From: Methylocystis rosea
GTDB lineage: Bacteria > Pseudomonadota > Alphaproteobacteria > Rhizobiales > Beijerinckiaceae
Length of the DNA: 64,000 nt
NCBI RefSeq assembly: GCF_003855495.1
Contig: NZ_CP034087.1
Location: 1 to 64,000 of the forward strand
Direction: 5' to 3'
Positions 31,664-40,105 of the stretch are shown here, in pieces (within the stretch, counting starts at the first letter, position 1; the number at the start of each line of letters is the position of its first letter). The notes beneath the pieces are model-generated. The model was not told where the DNA came from and searched no databases. It worked only from the letters and a program-made list of their open reading frames with translations. A program made the position numbers and the translations under genes.

Positions 31664-34608
31664 CGACGCTGGTGGCGCTTGATTTTTCGAATCTGACGGA
31701 AGGCTTGCGGCGTCGGCTGGCCACGAAGAATCGGGGGGCGCTGGACCGGCTTGCGGCCGCGATCCAGTCAGCTGAGCGTTACCGCGCGCAAGCAGCTGAC
31801 AGCTCGCGCGCACCTCCCCGGCCCCGACGCGACGAGCGGCCGGACACAGGGCCGCGCGCGCCGCCGGGCGAGAAGCCCCACGTCGACGATGAATTGCGCG
31901 TGAAGCGCGCGGCGGCTGTAAAGGGTGGCCTTGCGCAGAACGGCGTTTCGGCGAATGCACTGGTCGCCAAGGCGCAAACAGCGCACCGCTCACCGCCAGC
32001 GAGGGGCGTCGGTGCGCCGAGCACAGCCTCGCGGTCGCCTTTGATGGCGAAAGCCAATCTTGCGGCCGGGTCGCAGGCGGCGGTCGTCAAAATCGCGAGT
32101 TTCGGTTCAGGCGCGGCTCGGGCGCAGTCACTGCTGAGCTATCAAAGCGACAAGGGTGAACTGACGCTGGAGCGCCATGACGGGTTGATGATCGCCGGAC
32201 AGCGCTCCGTCGCCGACTTCGCCGCCACATGGCGCGCCGAAGATGGACGCGCGCCGTCCAACGACGTGCTGCAGTTCACAATGCAGTTCGACGGTGCGCT
32301 GGAGGCAAAGCAGGCGCAAGACGCGCTCGCGGAGGCCCTTCGCGGCCATCACTATGCCTGGTGTCTTTCGCAGCGTGACGCGCACAGCCGCGTCGACATC
32401 GTCATGACGGCCGCGAGTCGTGAGCGCACCGCGAGCGGCCGGCTGCACCGGATATACGATAATCAGCGGTCGATTGGGGGCTTACGCGATTACTTAGAGG
32501 GCACATTCGGCCGCGACGCCGAATTTACCGACCCGAAATGGGCGCATGGGTTGGAGGGCGCCACGTCGGCGCTCGCCCGACTTACCCGCGGCGGTGAGAT
32601 CGAGGCCTTTGGGCCGGACGGCCGTGCGCTCAAGGACGTAGCTGAGCGCCTGGCGCGCGAGCGGCCGAACCGCCTGCCGCGCGCTGCGTCGCGTGAGGCC
32701 AATGTCAGCCTGGAAATCGCCAAATTCTGGCGGCCGCATATGCGATCGAGCGCGCCGCGCGACTTTGCGCATGTCATTTTGAGTGCGAAACCCGGCACGG
32801 ACAAAGAGGCATTTATCGACGCTGCGCGGGCGACGCTGGCGCGCGAGTTTGCCGGACATGAATATGTTTTCGTCATGCATACGAACCGCGAGCATATTCA
32901 TGTGCATGCGGCGGTTCGACTTGTCCGGGACGACGGCAAGCGACTGGACCCAAAAATTCAGGATTTTTCGCGATGGCGCGATACGCTCGCGGCCGAAGCC
33001 CGTGCCCGCGGGATCGCCATGGAGAATGTCCGGCGGTTCGATCAGGCGCACGCGCCGGCCTACAAGCTCAAAGATGTGAAAATGATGGAGCGCGGCATTG
33101 CGCCGCCGAGCGTTCGCCGGCGCATCGAGCGCGTGAAGAACCGGGAGATTCACAGACCGACGCGCGAGGAAGGCCGGCGGCGCGCGCAGGATGCCGCCCG
33201 CCAATGGCGGAACGTCGCCGCCCTGTCGCCGCGCCCCGCACCGCCACCAGCGCCCGGCTCCGTGCGGCTTTACCGTCTCGACAGCGGCGGCGATCGACGC
33301 GGCGCGCTGTTCGCCGCGGATATGGCGACGGCCGCAGCTTATGCGAAGCCCGATGTCGCGGCCCGCATGATTTACGTGGACCTTCCGGCGTCGCGCGTGG
33401 CCGAACTGAAGTCGTCGCACACCCAACCCGGCAAAGTTTTTGTCGTGCCGCGCGCCATCAGCGCTCAAAGCCGACCGTTCGACGGCGCGCCGAGCCCCGC
33501 CGTCGTGCATTTTCAGCAACGCGCCGAGAGCGCTCTAAAAGGTCGCGCTCCGTCGACCGACGCAGAGGAGACAGGACCCATGCGAACAGCTGAAACGATG
33601 ATCGCCGCGCGCGACAGCATGGCCGATACGATTTCGAAAATCGGCAAGGCGCTTCCCGACGATGAGGCGCGTGCGCAATTCGCCGAGCAGTCGCGCCGGC
33701 TGCTCGACAAGGCAGACGAAGCCATCGCCGCGCAAACCAATCTCGAAAAGCAAAAGGCGGATGTGCAGGGCGACCGCTACGTGAAGCCGGAGCCCGCGCG
33801 CGACCTCGGCCCGCTTATCACGTTCGAGCGTAAGGGCGACGAGATCCATTACCACCGACACGACGCCACCGGCGCTCTGCAAACCCTCGCCTTTGTCGAC
33901 AATGGGAAGCAGCTCGATATTCGCGACTGGAACAACGCGGATTCCGTCAACGCCGCGCTGAAAGTCGCATCCGGAAAATGGGAAACGCTCAATATCACCG
34001 GCAGCGACGCTTACAAGGATACGGTCGCGCGGCTCGCGGCCGAGCACGGCTATAAAATCGCAAATCCCGAGATACAGGATCGCATTCGCGAACTTCGCGC
34101 CGAGATCGAAATGAACCGCGCGCGGATTGCCGAAGGCTTGGCGCAGTCGGATGACAAGCAGGATGCCGCGCCCTTGGCGCCGCAAGACAAACGAGACCAA
34201 CCTGCCCGCGCCGAAGGTCCGACCTCGACGGCGGCCGAGCGCGAAATCCGCCTTCAAGAAATACGGGGGCGTGTGGATCGCGAAGCGGCGCGCGAGACGC
34301 AACAGGCCGCCCGCACCGAAGGAGCGAACCAGACGAACACCGTGCAAACGAACGAGCAGACGCCCTATCGCTCGCAGGCCGAGGCCGCAAGCGCGCGCGA
34401 AGCCGATCGATCCATGGAAGACGACACGCGCCGCGAAATGCCCGGCGATCCCCGACAGAGCGAGCAGATGCAGAACCATCGCGAGCAGCAGTCGCGCGTG
34501 CTGAAACAGGAAGAAGAGCAGCGGCGCGTCGACCAGGAGAACGCGGCGCGCATCAATCGCGAGCTGGCGCAGCCTCGGCGGCCGGAAGGCGAAGGCGAAA
34601 GCCGCTAA
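31660..34608 (+). CDS. TraI/VirD2-type relaxase (MOB-P) with LPD7 domain
   Basis: A 982-residue protein that nicks oriT and pilots the strand through the T4SS. The relaxase domain at about 350-430 shows EYVFVMHTNREHIHVHAAVR with the metal-binding His motif, then DFSRWRDTLAAEARARGI. About 110 residues earlier (200-255) a similar but degenerate unit occurs (FTMQFDGAL, HHYAWCLSQRDAHSRVDIVM), suggesting a tandem relaxase fold with an inactive first copy. A large-polyvalent-protein LPD7-like domain spans about 710-815 (ITFERKGDEIHYHRHDATGA). The C-terminal 150 residues are Arg/Glu/Gln-rich and probably disordered, carrying the secretion signal. Confidence 0.9.
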   Translation: MTTLVALDFSNLTEGLRRRLATKNRGALDRLAAAIQSAERYRAQAADSSRAPPRPRRDERPDTGPRAPPGEKPHVDDELRVKRAAAVKGGLAQNGVSANALVAKAQTAHRSPPARGVGAPSTASRSPLMAKANLAAGSQAAVVKIASFGSGAARAQSLLSYQSDKGELTLERHDGLMIAGQRSVADFAATWRAEDGRAPSNDVLQFTMQFDGALEAKQAQDALAEALRGHHYAWCLSQRDAHSRVDIVMTAASRERTASGRLHRIYDNQRSIGGLRDYLEGTFGRDAEFTDPKWAHGLEGATSALARLTRGGEIEAFGPDGRALKDVAERLARERPNRLPRAASREANVSLEIAKFWRPHMRSSAPRDFAHVILSAKPGTDKEAFIDAARATLAREFAGHEYVFVMHTNREHIHVHAAVRLVRDDGKRLDPKIQDFSRWRDTLAAEARARGIAMENVRRFDQAHAPAYKLKDVKMMERGIAPPSVRRRIERVKNREIHRPTREEGRRRAQDAARQWRNVAALSPRPAPPPAPGSVRLYRLDSGGDRRGALFAADMATAAAYAKPDVAARMIYVDLPASRVAELKSSHTQPGKVFVVPRAISAQSRPFDGAPSPAVVHFQQRAESALKGRAPSTDAEETGPMRTAETMIAARDSMADTISKIGKALPDDEARAQFAEQSRRLLDKADEAIAAQTNLEKQKADVQGDRYVKPEPARDLGPLITFERKGDEIHYHRHDATGALQTLAFVDNGKQLDIRDWNNADSVNAALKVASGKWETLNITGSDAYKDTVARLAAEHGYKIANPEIQDRIRELRAEIEMNRARIAEGLAQSDDKQDAAPLAPQDKRDQPARAEGPTSTAAEREIRLQEIRGRVDREAARETQQAARTEGANQTNTVQTNEQTPYRSQAEAASAREADRSMEDDTRREMPGDPRQSEQMQNHREQQSRVLKQEEEQRRVDQENAARINRELAQPRRPEGEGESR

Positions 34609-34745
34609 GAAAGAAGGGTTCGGTTCTGGCGCCCGCGCGATTTGTGCGTTCGCGGCCGCTACCGTCTCCTCGTCGGCCATAGTCACGCGCCTTCGGCTTC
34701 GACGCCGTTCGTCCAGACTGGTTCATAAATATGGATTTTTGCGGA

Positions 34746-34766
34746 TGGTATGATAAATTCATACCA
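34746..34766. promoter_or_regulatory. Operator-like palindrome upstream of the ParDE-type pair
   Basis: TGGTATGA and TCATACCA form a perfect 8-bp inverted repeat with a 5-base spacer, 20 bases before the antitoxin start. Type II antitoxins repress their own promoters through such sites. Confidence 0.7.
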
Positions 34767-34786
34767 GAATGTAAGGAGCGCATCCC

Positions 34787-35068
34787 ATGTCCGCCACAGA
34801 AAAGCGTACATTTAGCTTGCCCACAGAGCAAGCCACCTTCATCGACCAGCTCGTCGCCTCGGGCTCTTACGCCTCAGGCAGTGAGGTGATCCGAGCTGGC
34901 CTTCGCGCCCTACAGGAGCGCGACGCCGCCGTGGAGCGCTGGCTGCGCGACGAAGTCGCCCCGGCCTATGACGAGATCAAAGCCTACCCGGATAGAACGC
35001 TGTCCAGCGAGAAGCTCTTCGATAATATCCGCAAGCGTCACGCGGCCCGGCTGAAGGGGGAGATGTGA
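34787..35068 (+). CDS. parD: ParD-type antitoxin (ribbon-helix-helix)
   Basis: Ninety-three residues: KRTFSLPTEQATFIDQLVAS and YASGSEVIRAGLRALQERDA form the ribbon-helix-helix DNA-binding part of ParD/CopG antitoxins. A helical C-terminal tail binds the toxin. AAGGAG precedes the ATG. It overlaps the toxin gene by four bases, so the two are coupled. The pair probably stabilises the plasmid. Confidence 0.88.
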   Translation: MSATEKRTFSLPTEQATFIDQLVASGSYASGSEVIRAGLRALQERDAAVERWLRDEVAPAYDEIKAYPDRTLSSEKLFDNIRKRHAARLKGEM

Positions 35069-35364
35069 AGCGGCGGGAAGTCGAATACGCTCTGCAAGCC
35101 GACGAAGATTTCGGATGGCTCTATGATCTGATAGCTGAAGTGAGCAGCGCAACGCGGGCGCTTGCCTATGTCGAAAGGTTGCGGGCGTTCTGCGACCGTC
35201 TTGATTACGCCTCTGAGCGCGGAATGCGTCGCGACGACATTCGGCCCGGGCTGCGCATCATCGGGTTCGAGCGCCGCGTCACGGTCGCCTTTACGGTTGA
35301 GGCCGAGCGCGTCGTTGTGCTGCGGTTGTTCTATGGTGGCGCCAATTGGGAAGACGCCCTTTGA
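35065..35364 (+). CDS. parE: ParE/RelE-superfamily toxin
   Basis: A 99-residue protein with the ParE fold: VEYALQADEDFGWLYDLIAE, ALAYVERLRAFCDRLDYASE, IRPGLRIIGFERRVTVAFTV and VVVLRLFYGGANWEDAL. The C-terminal YGGxxW/E segment is typical. ParE toxins poison DNA gyrase and RelE toxins cut mRNA; ParE is favoured by the tail and the ParD partner. Confidence 0.85.
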   Translation: MKRREVEYALQADEDFGWLYDLIAEVSSATRALAYVERLRAFCDRLDYASERGMRRDDIRPGLRIIGFERRVTVAFTVEAERVVVLRLFYGGANWEDAL

Positions 35365-35544
35365 CGCAGCACTCCTATCTGCTTCACTAGATCCATCTCC
35401 GCGACATCGCGACCACCAGCAAAACTGAAATAGCGGCGGCATGGGCAGAATTTTGGCCGGCCGCACGCGCCCACAACGGGATCATCCGCATAGCGCTCGT
35501 CGACATCGTCGACATGCAGTAGTGAATGTCAGCCCATGGCTGCC

Positions 35545-36020
35545 TCAGTCGAAAGCGCCCGGATTGCCCGCCGCCGTTTCGCACACGGCGCCTGGGGCGC
35601 GCCAGTCCCGCCAAATCGCCGCGCGCGCCTCGTCCAAACCGAGCCTGCCATCGCAAACCGCAACGGCAAGGCAGCGTTCTATCGCGTCCTTTTCCAAGGC
35701 GAGCGCCACCGGCTGCAGCATAAGGTTCCGCCGATGGATCGTGGCGCCGCCGAGCGCCAGCGGTATCCTGTGATCGAGTTGATATTGGTTCCGGTGTTCG
35801 TGCGACTCACCGATCGCGGCGAGCATTTCGGCCTTTATGATCCGCATTTCCTGACATAGGGACGGATACTCTTGGTCCAGCCTGGAACGCAAACCGTGTC
35901 GGTGATCGTCGCTTGCGTCACGGCCGGGTTCAGGGGAAGCTCCGCCTCCTCTGCGCGGGCCGCGCCGTTCAATACGAGACTACAGATTATGAGCGTTGTG
36001 CCTGAAACTATGCGGTTCAT
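35545..36020 (-). pseudogene. Exported HNH-type nuclease, frameshifted
   Basis: From the ATG at 36020 a signal peptide (LIICSLVLNGAARAEE) leads into VCVPGWTKSIRPYV, the usual N-terminal motif of a family of secreted HNH proteins. The frame ends at TAA near 35840, and the rest continues in another frame: MRIIKAEMLAAIGES, then YQLDHRIPLALGGATIHRRN with the D-H and N of the HNH motif, and AIWRDWR. One indel near 35860 separates the halves. The 5' end overlaps the divergent IalB-like gene by about 11 bases. Confidence 0.65.
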
Positions 36021-36495
36021 TCGACTGCTTTCGATCGTCTCGGCGCTCATGACCTGTCCCGGCGACGCACTTGTCGCGCAAGAGGCGACAATCACAAAAT
36101 TCGGCGCCTGGCAGATGCGATGTGCGCCTGCGAAACCTTCATGCACCCTGGCGCAAGCGGTTCGGTCTGATGATCAAGCAAATGTGCAAGTCATGGTCAC
36201 CTTTGCCAAAATTCCGGCAAGCCCCAATGTTGTCATTCAAATCGTCGCGCCGCTGGACACGTTCCTGCTCGAAGGCGCAAGGATGAAAGTCGATCAGGAC
36301 GAGATCGGCAAGCTTCCCTTCTTCAAGTGTGCGCCGATCGGCTGCGCCGCGGAAGGGGCGATCAGCGACGATGTGATCAGCAAGCTTCTGACCGGCAAGA
36401 ATATCATCATCACGATCTACATTTGTCCTGGCGAAGGGCTTCGGCATGTTCTCTCACTCGACGGCTTCGCTGACGGATATAAAGCTTTGAAGTAA
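36010..36495 (+). CDS. IalB-family (invasion-associated locus B) exported protein
   Basis: A 161-residue protein with a signal peptide (ends near DALVAQ), TKFGAWQMRCAPAKPSCTLA with the paired cysteines, FKCAPIGCAAEGAISDDVIS with two more, and LSLDGFADGYKAL at the C terminus, the order typical of IalB proteins. These are small periplasmic proteins of alphaproteobacteria with unclear roles. An earlier ATG at 35989 would weaken the signal peptide. Confidence 0.75.
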   Translation: MRFIRLLSIVSALMTCPGDALVAQEATITKFGAWQMRCAPAKPSCTLAQAVRSDDQANVQVMVTFAKIPASPNVVIQIVAPLDTFLLEGARMKVDQDEIGKLPFFKCAPIGCAAEGAISDDVISKLLTGKNIIITIYICPGEGLRHVLSLDGFADGYKALK

Positions 36496-36510
36496 ATTGC
36501 GAGCATCGTC

Positions 36511-37074
36511 ATGTGCTGCCGTTTTACACAGCGCCTTTCATGGGAAGAGTTACACAGGCTTGCCGATCTGATCGGGCGGCCACGCAACCTCGCGCCGCGC
36601 TACAACATCGCGCCGACGAGCGCCCGTGCGGAGACAGTCGCCGAAAAGCCGATGTTCCGAACGGCATTCAAGACGCGACGTTGCATCATTCCCGCCTGGG
36701 GCTTTTACGAGTGGACGGGCAAAGTGGGGGCGAAGACACCGCACCATTTTTTGGCGCGGTCTGGTGAACCACTCGCCTTCGCCGCATCGTGGGAGCAAGC
36801 GAAGCATCCTGACACGGGCGAGCCTCTCACATCGGCAACAATTATTGTTGGCGCGGCGAACAACTGGATGAACCGTTTCCATGATCGCCAGCCCATCATC
36901 CTCGACTGGCGCGACGCCAACGCATGGATGCGCGGCGATGATCCGGGCGCGCTACTGCGTTCGCCCCCGGAAGATTCGTTACAGGAATGGATGGTATCCA
37001 TCCACGTCAACAAGGCAGGCATTGGCGACTACGATGCATCGCTTGTCGACCCCATTGCGGCCGTAGTCCCGTGA
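36511..37074 (+). CDS. SRAP-family protein (YedK/HMCES) with an internal deletion
   Basis: A 187-residue member of the SOS-response-associated peptidase family that crosslinks to abasic sites in single-stranded DNA. The catalytic Cys2 (MCCRF), the RYNIAPT motif, the glutamate in PAWGFYEW and the histidine in RFHDRQPIIL are all present. Between RYNIAPT and RAETVAEKP about 40 residues that normally contain RWGLVPSWA and INARAE are missing in frame, so the catalytic asparagine is lost. The protein may be inactive or altered. The last few bases overlap the next gene's GTG. Confidence 0.8.
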   Translation: MCCRFTQRLSWEELHRLADLIGRPRNLAPRYNIAPTSARAETVAEKPMFRTAFKTRRCIIPAWGFYEWTGKVGAKTPHHFLARSGEPLAFAASWEQAKHPDTGEPLTSATIIVGAANNWMNRFHDRQPIILDWRDANAWMRGDDPGALLRSPPEDSLQEWMVSIHVNKAGIGDYDASLVDPIAAVVP

Positions 37075-38705
37075 CGTGTGCAATTTCCGTAGCTCTTGCC
37101 CTTTTGTTCGGTGCGAGCTTTGCTCTCGCGAAGTCGCCTCTCAAACCCGAATTGGCGCGCGGGGATATCCTGGCCGCGCGCGCCGAGATCGAGGCGCTGC
37201 GGGAACGCCAGAATGCGCTCATTGCAGCGGACAAGCCTTTGTCCGAGTCCATGCGCCGACAACGCCGACACGACCGCCTCACCGCCTATATCGAGCAGCT
37301 GCGCGGCGCCGGCCGCGGCGTGCCGATCTGGACGACCGCCCACAATGGCGTCATCCGCAACGATCCAGTCACCGGCGCCGATACGCCGCCGATCAACGCG
37401 CACTTGATCCATATGCACATCGGCGTCGACGCACAGGCCGAGCCGGCCGAACACGTCTTGCTCCGCATGGCGACAAAAACCCTTGTGCTCGACGCAATCA
37501 CGGAGGTTGGCGCCGAGACCGGCGGCATCGACACGGGCGTCTCAATAGACCCCGACACAGACAGACCATGGCGACCGCACTTCGACGCCAAGACGTTGCT
37601 CCTCGAAGAGCGCATGCTGCAATCAGCATGCTATATCCTCTACGCATATCTCACCGGCATGCGCGACTGCGAGGTTCAGGCCATGCGCGTCGGCTGTCTA
37701 AATGTCGGGCGCAGCGAGGACGCGCTCATCGAGCGCTACGCGATCAACAGCGTCGTCTATAAACGGCGCGATATCCGCGGTCAGCCCGAGAGCTGGATTA
37801 CGATCGAGCCTGTGGCCAAGGCCATCGCTGTTCTGGAGTGCTTGACGCAACATATCCGGCGTCGCCAAGGCGGCGACACGCTTTGGCGCGTCCTCGACGA
37901 CGGTCGGAGCCACAAGGCGCATATCTCCGCCGAGATTGTGCGACAGTTCAACGCCTTTCGCGATCACCTCAACGCGCAGTTCGCCACGCCGGAGGCGCCG
38001 ATCGTGCCGCCTGGCCCCGACGGCGAGCCCTGGCGGATCACGACGCGGCAGTTCCGCCGCACGGTCGCCTGGCACATCGCCAACCGGCCGTTTGGAACCG
38101 TTGCGGGCATGATCCAATACAAGCACGCCGGCATCGCCGCCTACGAAGGCTACGCCGGCTCCAGCCGCTCCGGCTTCCGCAATGAAGTCGCTCGGGAGCG
38201 CGCCCTTGGCCAGCTCGACGACATTCTCGTATATTTCGAGCGGCGCCGCGCCGGCGAAGCGTTGACGGGCCCAGCCGCCGCGCGCGTCACCGGCGAGCTG
38301 CAACAGGCCATCGACAAGCTCAATCCGTTGCCCGGTCACATCGCCGATCCCGCTCGCGTCCGCGCTATGCTCGCTCACGTCGCCCGCACGCTCTACGTCG
38401 GCGGTTTGAATGATTGCTTCTTCGATTCGGCGACGGCGCTTTGCCTCAATGGCAAGACCGAACGCAGCGCGCCGGCCATCGCCCACTGCCGTCCCGATCG
38501 TTGCCCGAACTCCTGCATTGCCAGTCGTCATCGACCGGTCTGGGTGCAGGCTGTCGAAGACGCCAAAATGTTGCTGCGCGAGAAACGCCTGTCCGAATTG
38601 CAACGCGCCGCGCTCCGGCGCGACGTCGAACGCATCGACGCCGTTCTCGAGAGAACCGCGACGTCGTCGCTTGCTGCTCCGTCGTCGCGACCTTCTGCGA
38701 TCTGA
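37071..38705 (+). CDS. Tyrosine recombinase (integrase) C-terminal part, chimeric N terminus
   Basis: A 544-residue product from the GTG at 37071. The catalytic domain is clear: YLTGMRDCEVQAMRVGCL with the first Arg, TTRQFRRTVAWHIANRP for the HxxR region, and QYKHAGIAAYEGYAG ahead of the expected tyrosine. A Cys-rich segment (NDCFFDSATALCLNG, HCRPDRCPNSC) follows. The first 20 residues read like a signal peptide (AISVALALLFGASFALAKS) and do not fit an integrase. About 200 N-terminal residues of such large integrases are missing, so the gene is probably a truncated copy joined to unrelated DNA. Confidence 0.65.
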   Translation: MTCAISVALALLFGASFALAKSPLKPELARGDILAARAEIEALRERQNALIAADKPLSESMRRQRRHDRLTAYIEQLRGAGRGVPIWTTAHNGVIRNDPVTGADTPPINAHLIHMHIGVDAQAEPAEHVLLRMATKTLVLDAITEVGAETGGIDTGVSIDPDTDRPWRPHFDAKTLLLEERMLQSACYILYAYLTGMRDCEVQAMRVGCLNVGRSEDALIERYAINSVVYKRRDIRGQPESWITIEPVAKAIAVLECLTQHIRRRQGGDTLWRVLDDGRSHKAHISAEIVRQFNAFRDHLNAQFATPEAPIVPPGPDGEPWRITTRQFRRTVAWHIANRPFGTVAGMIQYKHAGIAAYEGYAGSSRSGFRNEVARERALGQLDDILVYFERRRAGEALTGPAAARVTGELQQAIDKLNPLPGHIADPARVRAMLAHVARTLYVGGLNDCFFDSATALCLNGKTERSAPAIAHCRPDRCPNSCIASRHRPVWVQAVEDAKMLLREKRLSELQRAALRRDVERIDAVLERTATSSLAAPSSRPSAI

Positions 38706-38893
38706 ACAGAACTCCGCAAGACAAGGCCTGTCCCCGGCATGGCTCGGCGCAGGCGGTTGCGCCGCGCGCCGCCGCCCGCAACGGCTGACGCCATCCTCCA
38801 CTGCGTTTCGGCCTTCGGTGCGGGCGCCGGCTCTTCACGGCGCTTGACCGCTCCGCCGCCGGGGACTGGCCCCGGTCAAACGGAGATCACATC

Positions 38894-39808
38894 ATGTCCG
38901 CATCAGAGCGCAGCGACATTTACACTCGCATCACGGCCGACATCGTCGCGGCCATCGAGACCGACGCCGGCGAATGGCGCATGCCTTGGCATCACGACGG
39001 CGGCTCGGTCGCCCGTCCGCGCAATGTCGCTTGTGACAGGAGCTACCGCGGCGTCAACATCCTGGCGCTCTGGGCCGCAGCCCGTCGCGCCAGCTATACG
39101 AGCGGCGTCTGGGGCACTTATCAGCAATGGTCGCAGCTCCGCTGCCAGGTCCGCAAGGGAGAGAAAGCCACGACCGTCGTGTTCTGGAAAGAGATGCGCA
39201 AGGGTGATCACGCCAACGCGGAGTCGGACGGCGCCGAGCGATCTGATCACGGCGATCGCGAGGATCGCCCGCGATTCTTCGCTCGAGGCTATAGCGTCTT
39301 CAACGCAAGCCAAGTCGACAACTACATGCCGCCCGACTTGCCGCGCCTCTCCGAGTCAGAGCGTATTGCATGCGCCGACGCTTTCTTCGCAGCGCTGAAC
39401 ATTCCGATCATCATTGGCGCCGAAGCCTGCTATCGTCCCGACATCGATACGGTGTTCATGCCGCCATTCGAGCGCTTCATCGACGCCGCCTGCTATTACA
39501 GCTGTCTCGGTCATGAGACCGGACACGCGACCGGCGCAAAGCGTCGCCTCGATCGTGACCTCACCGGCCGTTTCGGTTCGGACAAATACGCCTTGGACGA
39601 GATCATCGTCGAACTGACGAGCAGTTTCATCATGGCCGACCTCGGGATCGCCCATACGCCGCGCGCCGAGCACGCGGCCTATATTGCTACGTGGCTCAAG
39701 GCGCTGAAGAACGATTCGCGCGCCATCTTCACCGCCGCCAGCAAGGCGCAGGCCGCCGCCGATTGGATGCACGCGCAGCAGTCTCACGCAAATGCGGCCC
39801 CGTCATGA
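38894..39808 (+). CDS. ardC: ArdC-family antirestriction protein
   Basis: A 304-residue protein with an N-terminal ssDNA-binding domain (IYTRITADIVAAIETDAGEW, RSYRGVNILALWAAA, WSQLRCQVRKGEKATTVVFW) and a C-terminal zincin-like domain with HETGHATG and the downstream EIIVELTSSFIMADLGI glutamate. ArdC shields incoming single-stranded plasmid DNA from host restriction during conjugation. An insert of charged residues (HANAESDGAERSDHGDRED) separates the domains. It sits between the integrase remnant and the T4SS operon. Confidence 0.9.
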   Translation: MSASERSDIYTRITADIVAAIETDAGEWRMPWHHDGGSVARPRNVACDRSYRGVNILALWAAARRASYTSGVWGTYQQWSQLRCQVRKGEKATTVVFWKEMRKGDHANAESDGAERSDHGDREDRPRFFARGYSVFNASQVDNYMPPDLPRLSESERIACADAFFAALNIPIIIGAEACYRPDIDTVFMPPFERFIDAACYYSCLGHETGHATGAKRRLDRDLTGRFGSDKYALDEIIVELTSSFIMADLGIAHTPRAEHAAYIATWLKALKNDSRAIFTAASKAQAAADWMHAQQSHANAAPS

Positions 39809-39854
39809 GACGGGGATTCGCGTCATTTCAGATTGACTGTCAGGATAAGTAGCC

Positions 39855-40055
39855 GAACTTGGCGCCGCGTTCCTCTGCGCCGATCTGGGCGTTACGCCGG
39901 AGCTTCGTCCCGATCACGCAAGCTACATCGCCAACTGGCTGAGCGTCCTCAAGGCGGACAAGAAGGCAATCTTCACCGCCGCCTCCAAGGCGCAGCAGGC
40001 CGCGAATTATCTGACGACCCTCGCAGGCGAGCACCCGCAGGGCGCATCGCAATAA
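39855..40055 (+). pseudogene. ArdC C-terminal remnant
   Basis: The frame reads ELGAAFLCADLGVTPELRPD, YIANWLSVLKADKKAIFTAA and SKAQQAANYL before a stop at 40053-40055, parallel to the last 65 residues of the intact ArdC just upstream. No start or zincin motif remains. It records an older tandem copy or a replacement by recombination. Confidence 0.8.
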
Positions 40056-40105
40056 TCGGCGGAATTTCAACGCAGCCCTCATGCAGGCGTAGAACGTCCA
40101 TTCGA

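Noticed and set aside
33535..34686. A 383-codon minus-strand open frame
   Set aside because: It is antisense to the low-complexity C-terminal part of the relaxase. Its hydrophobic look comes from the complement of Arg/Glu-rich codons.
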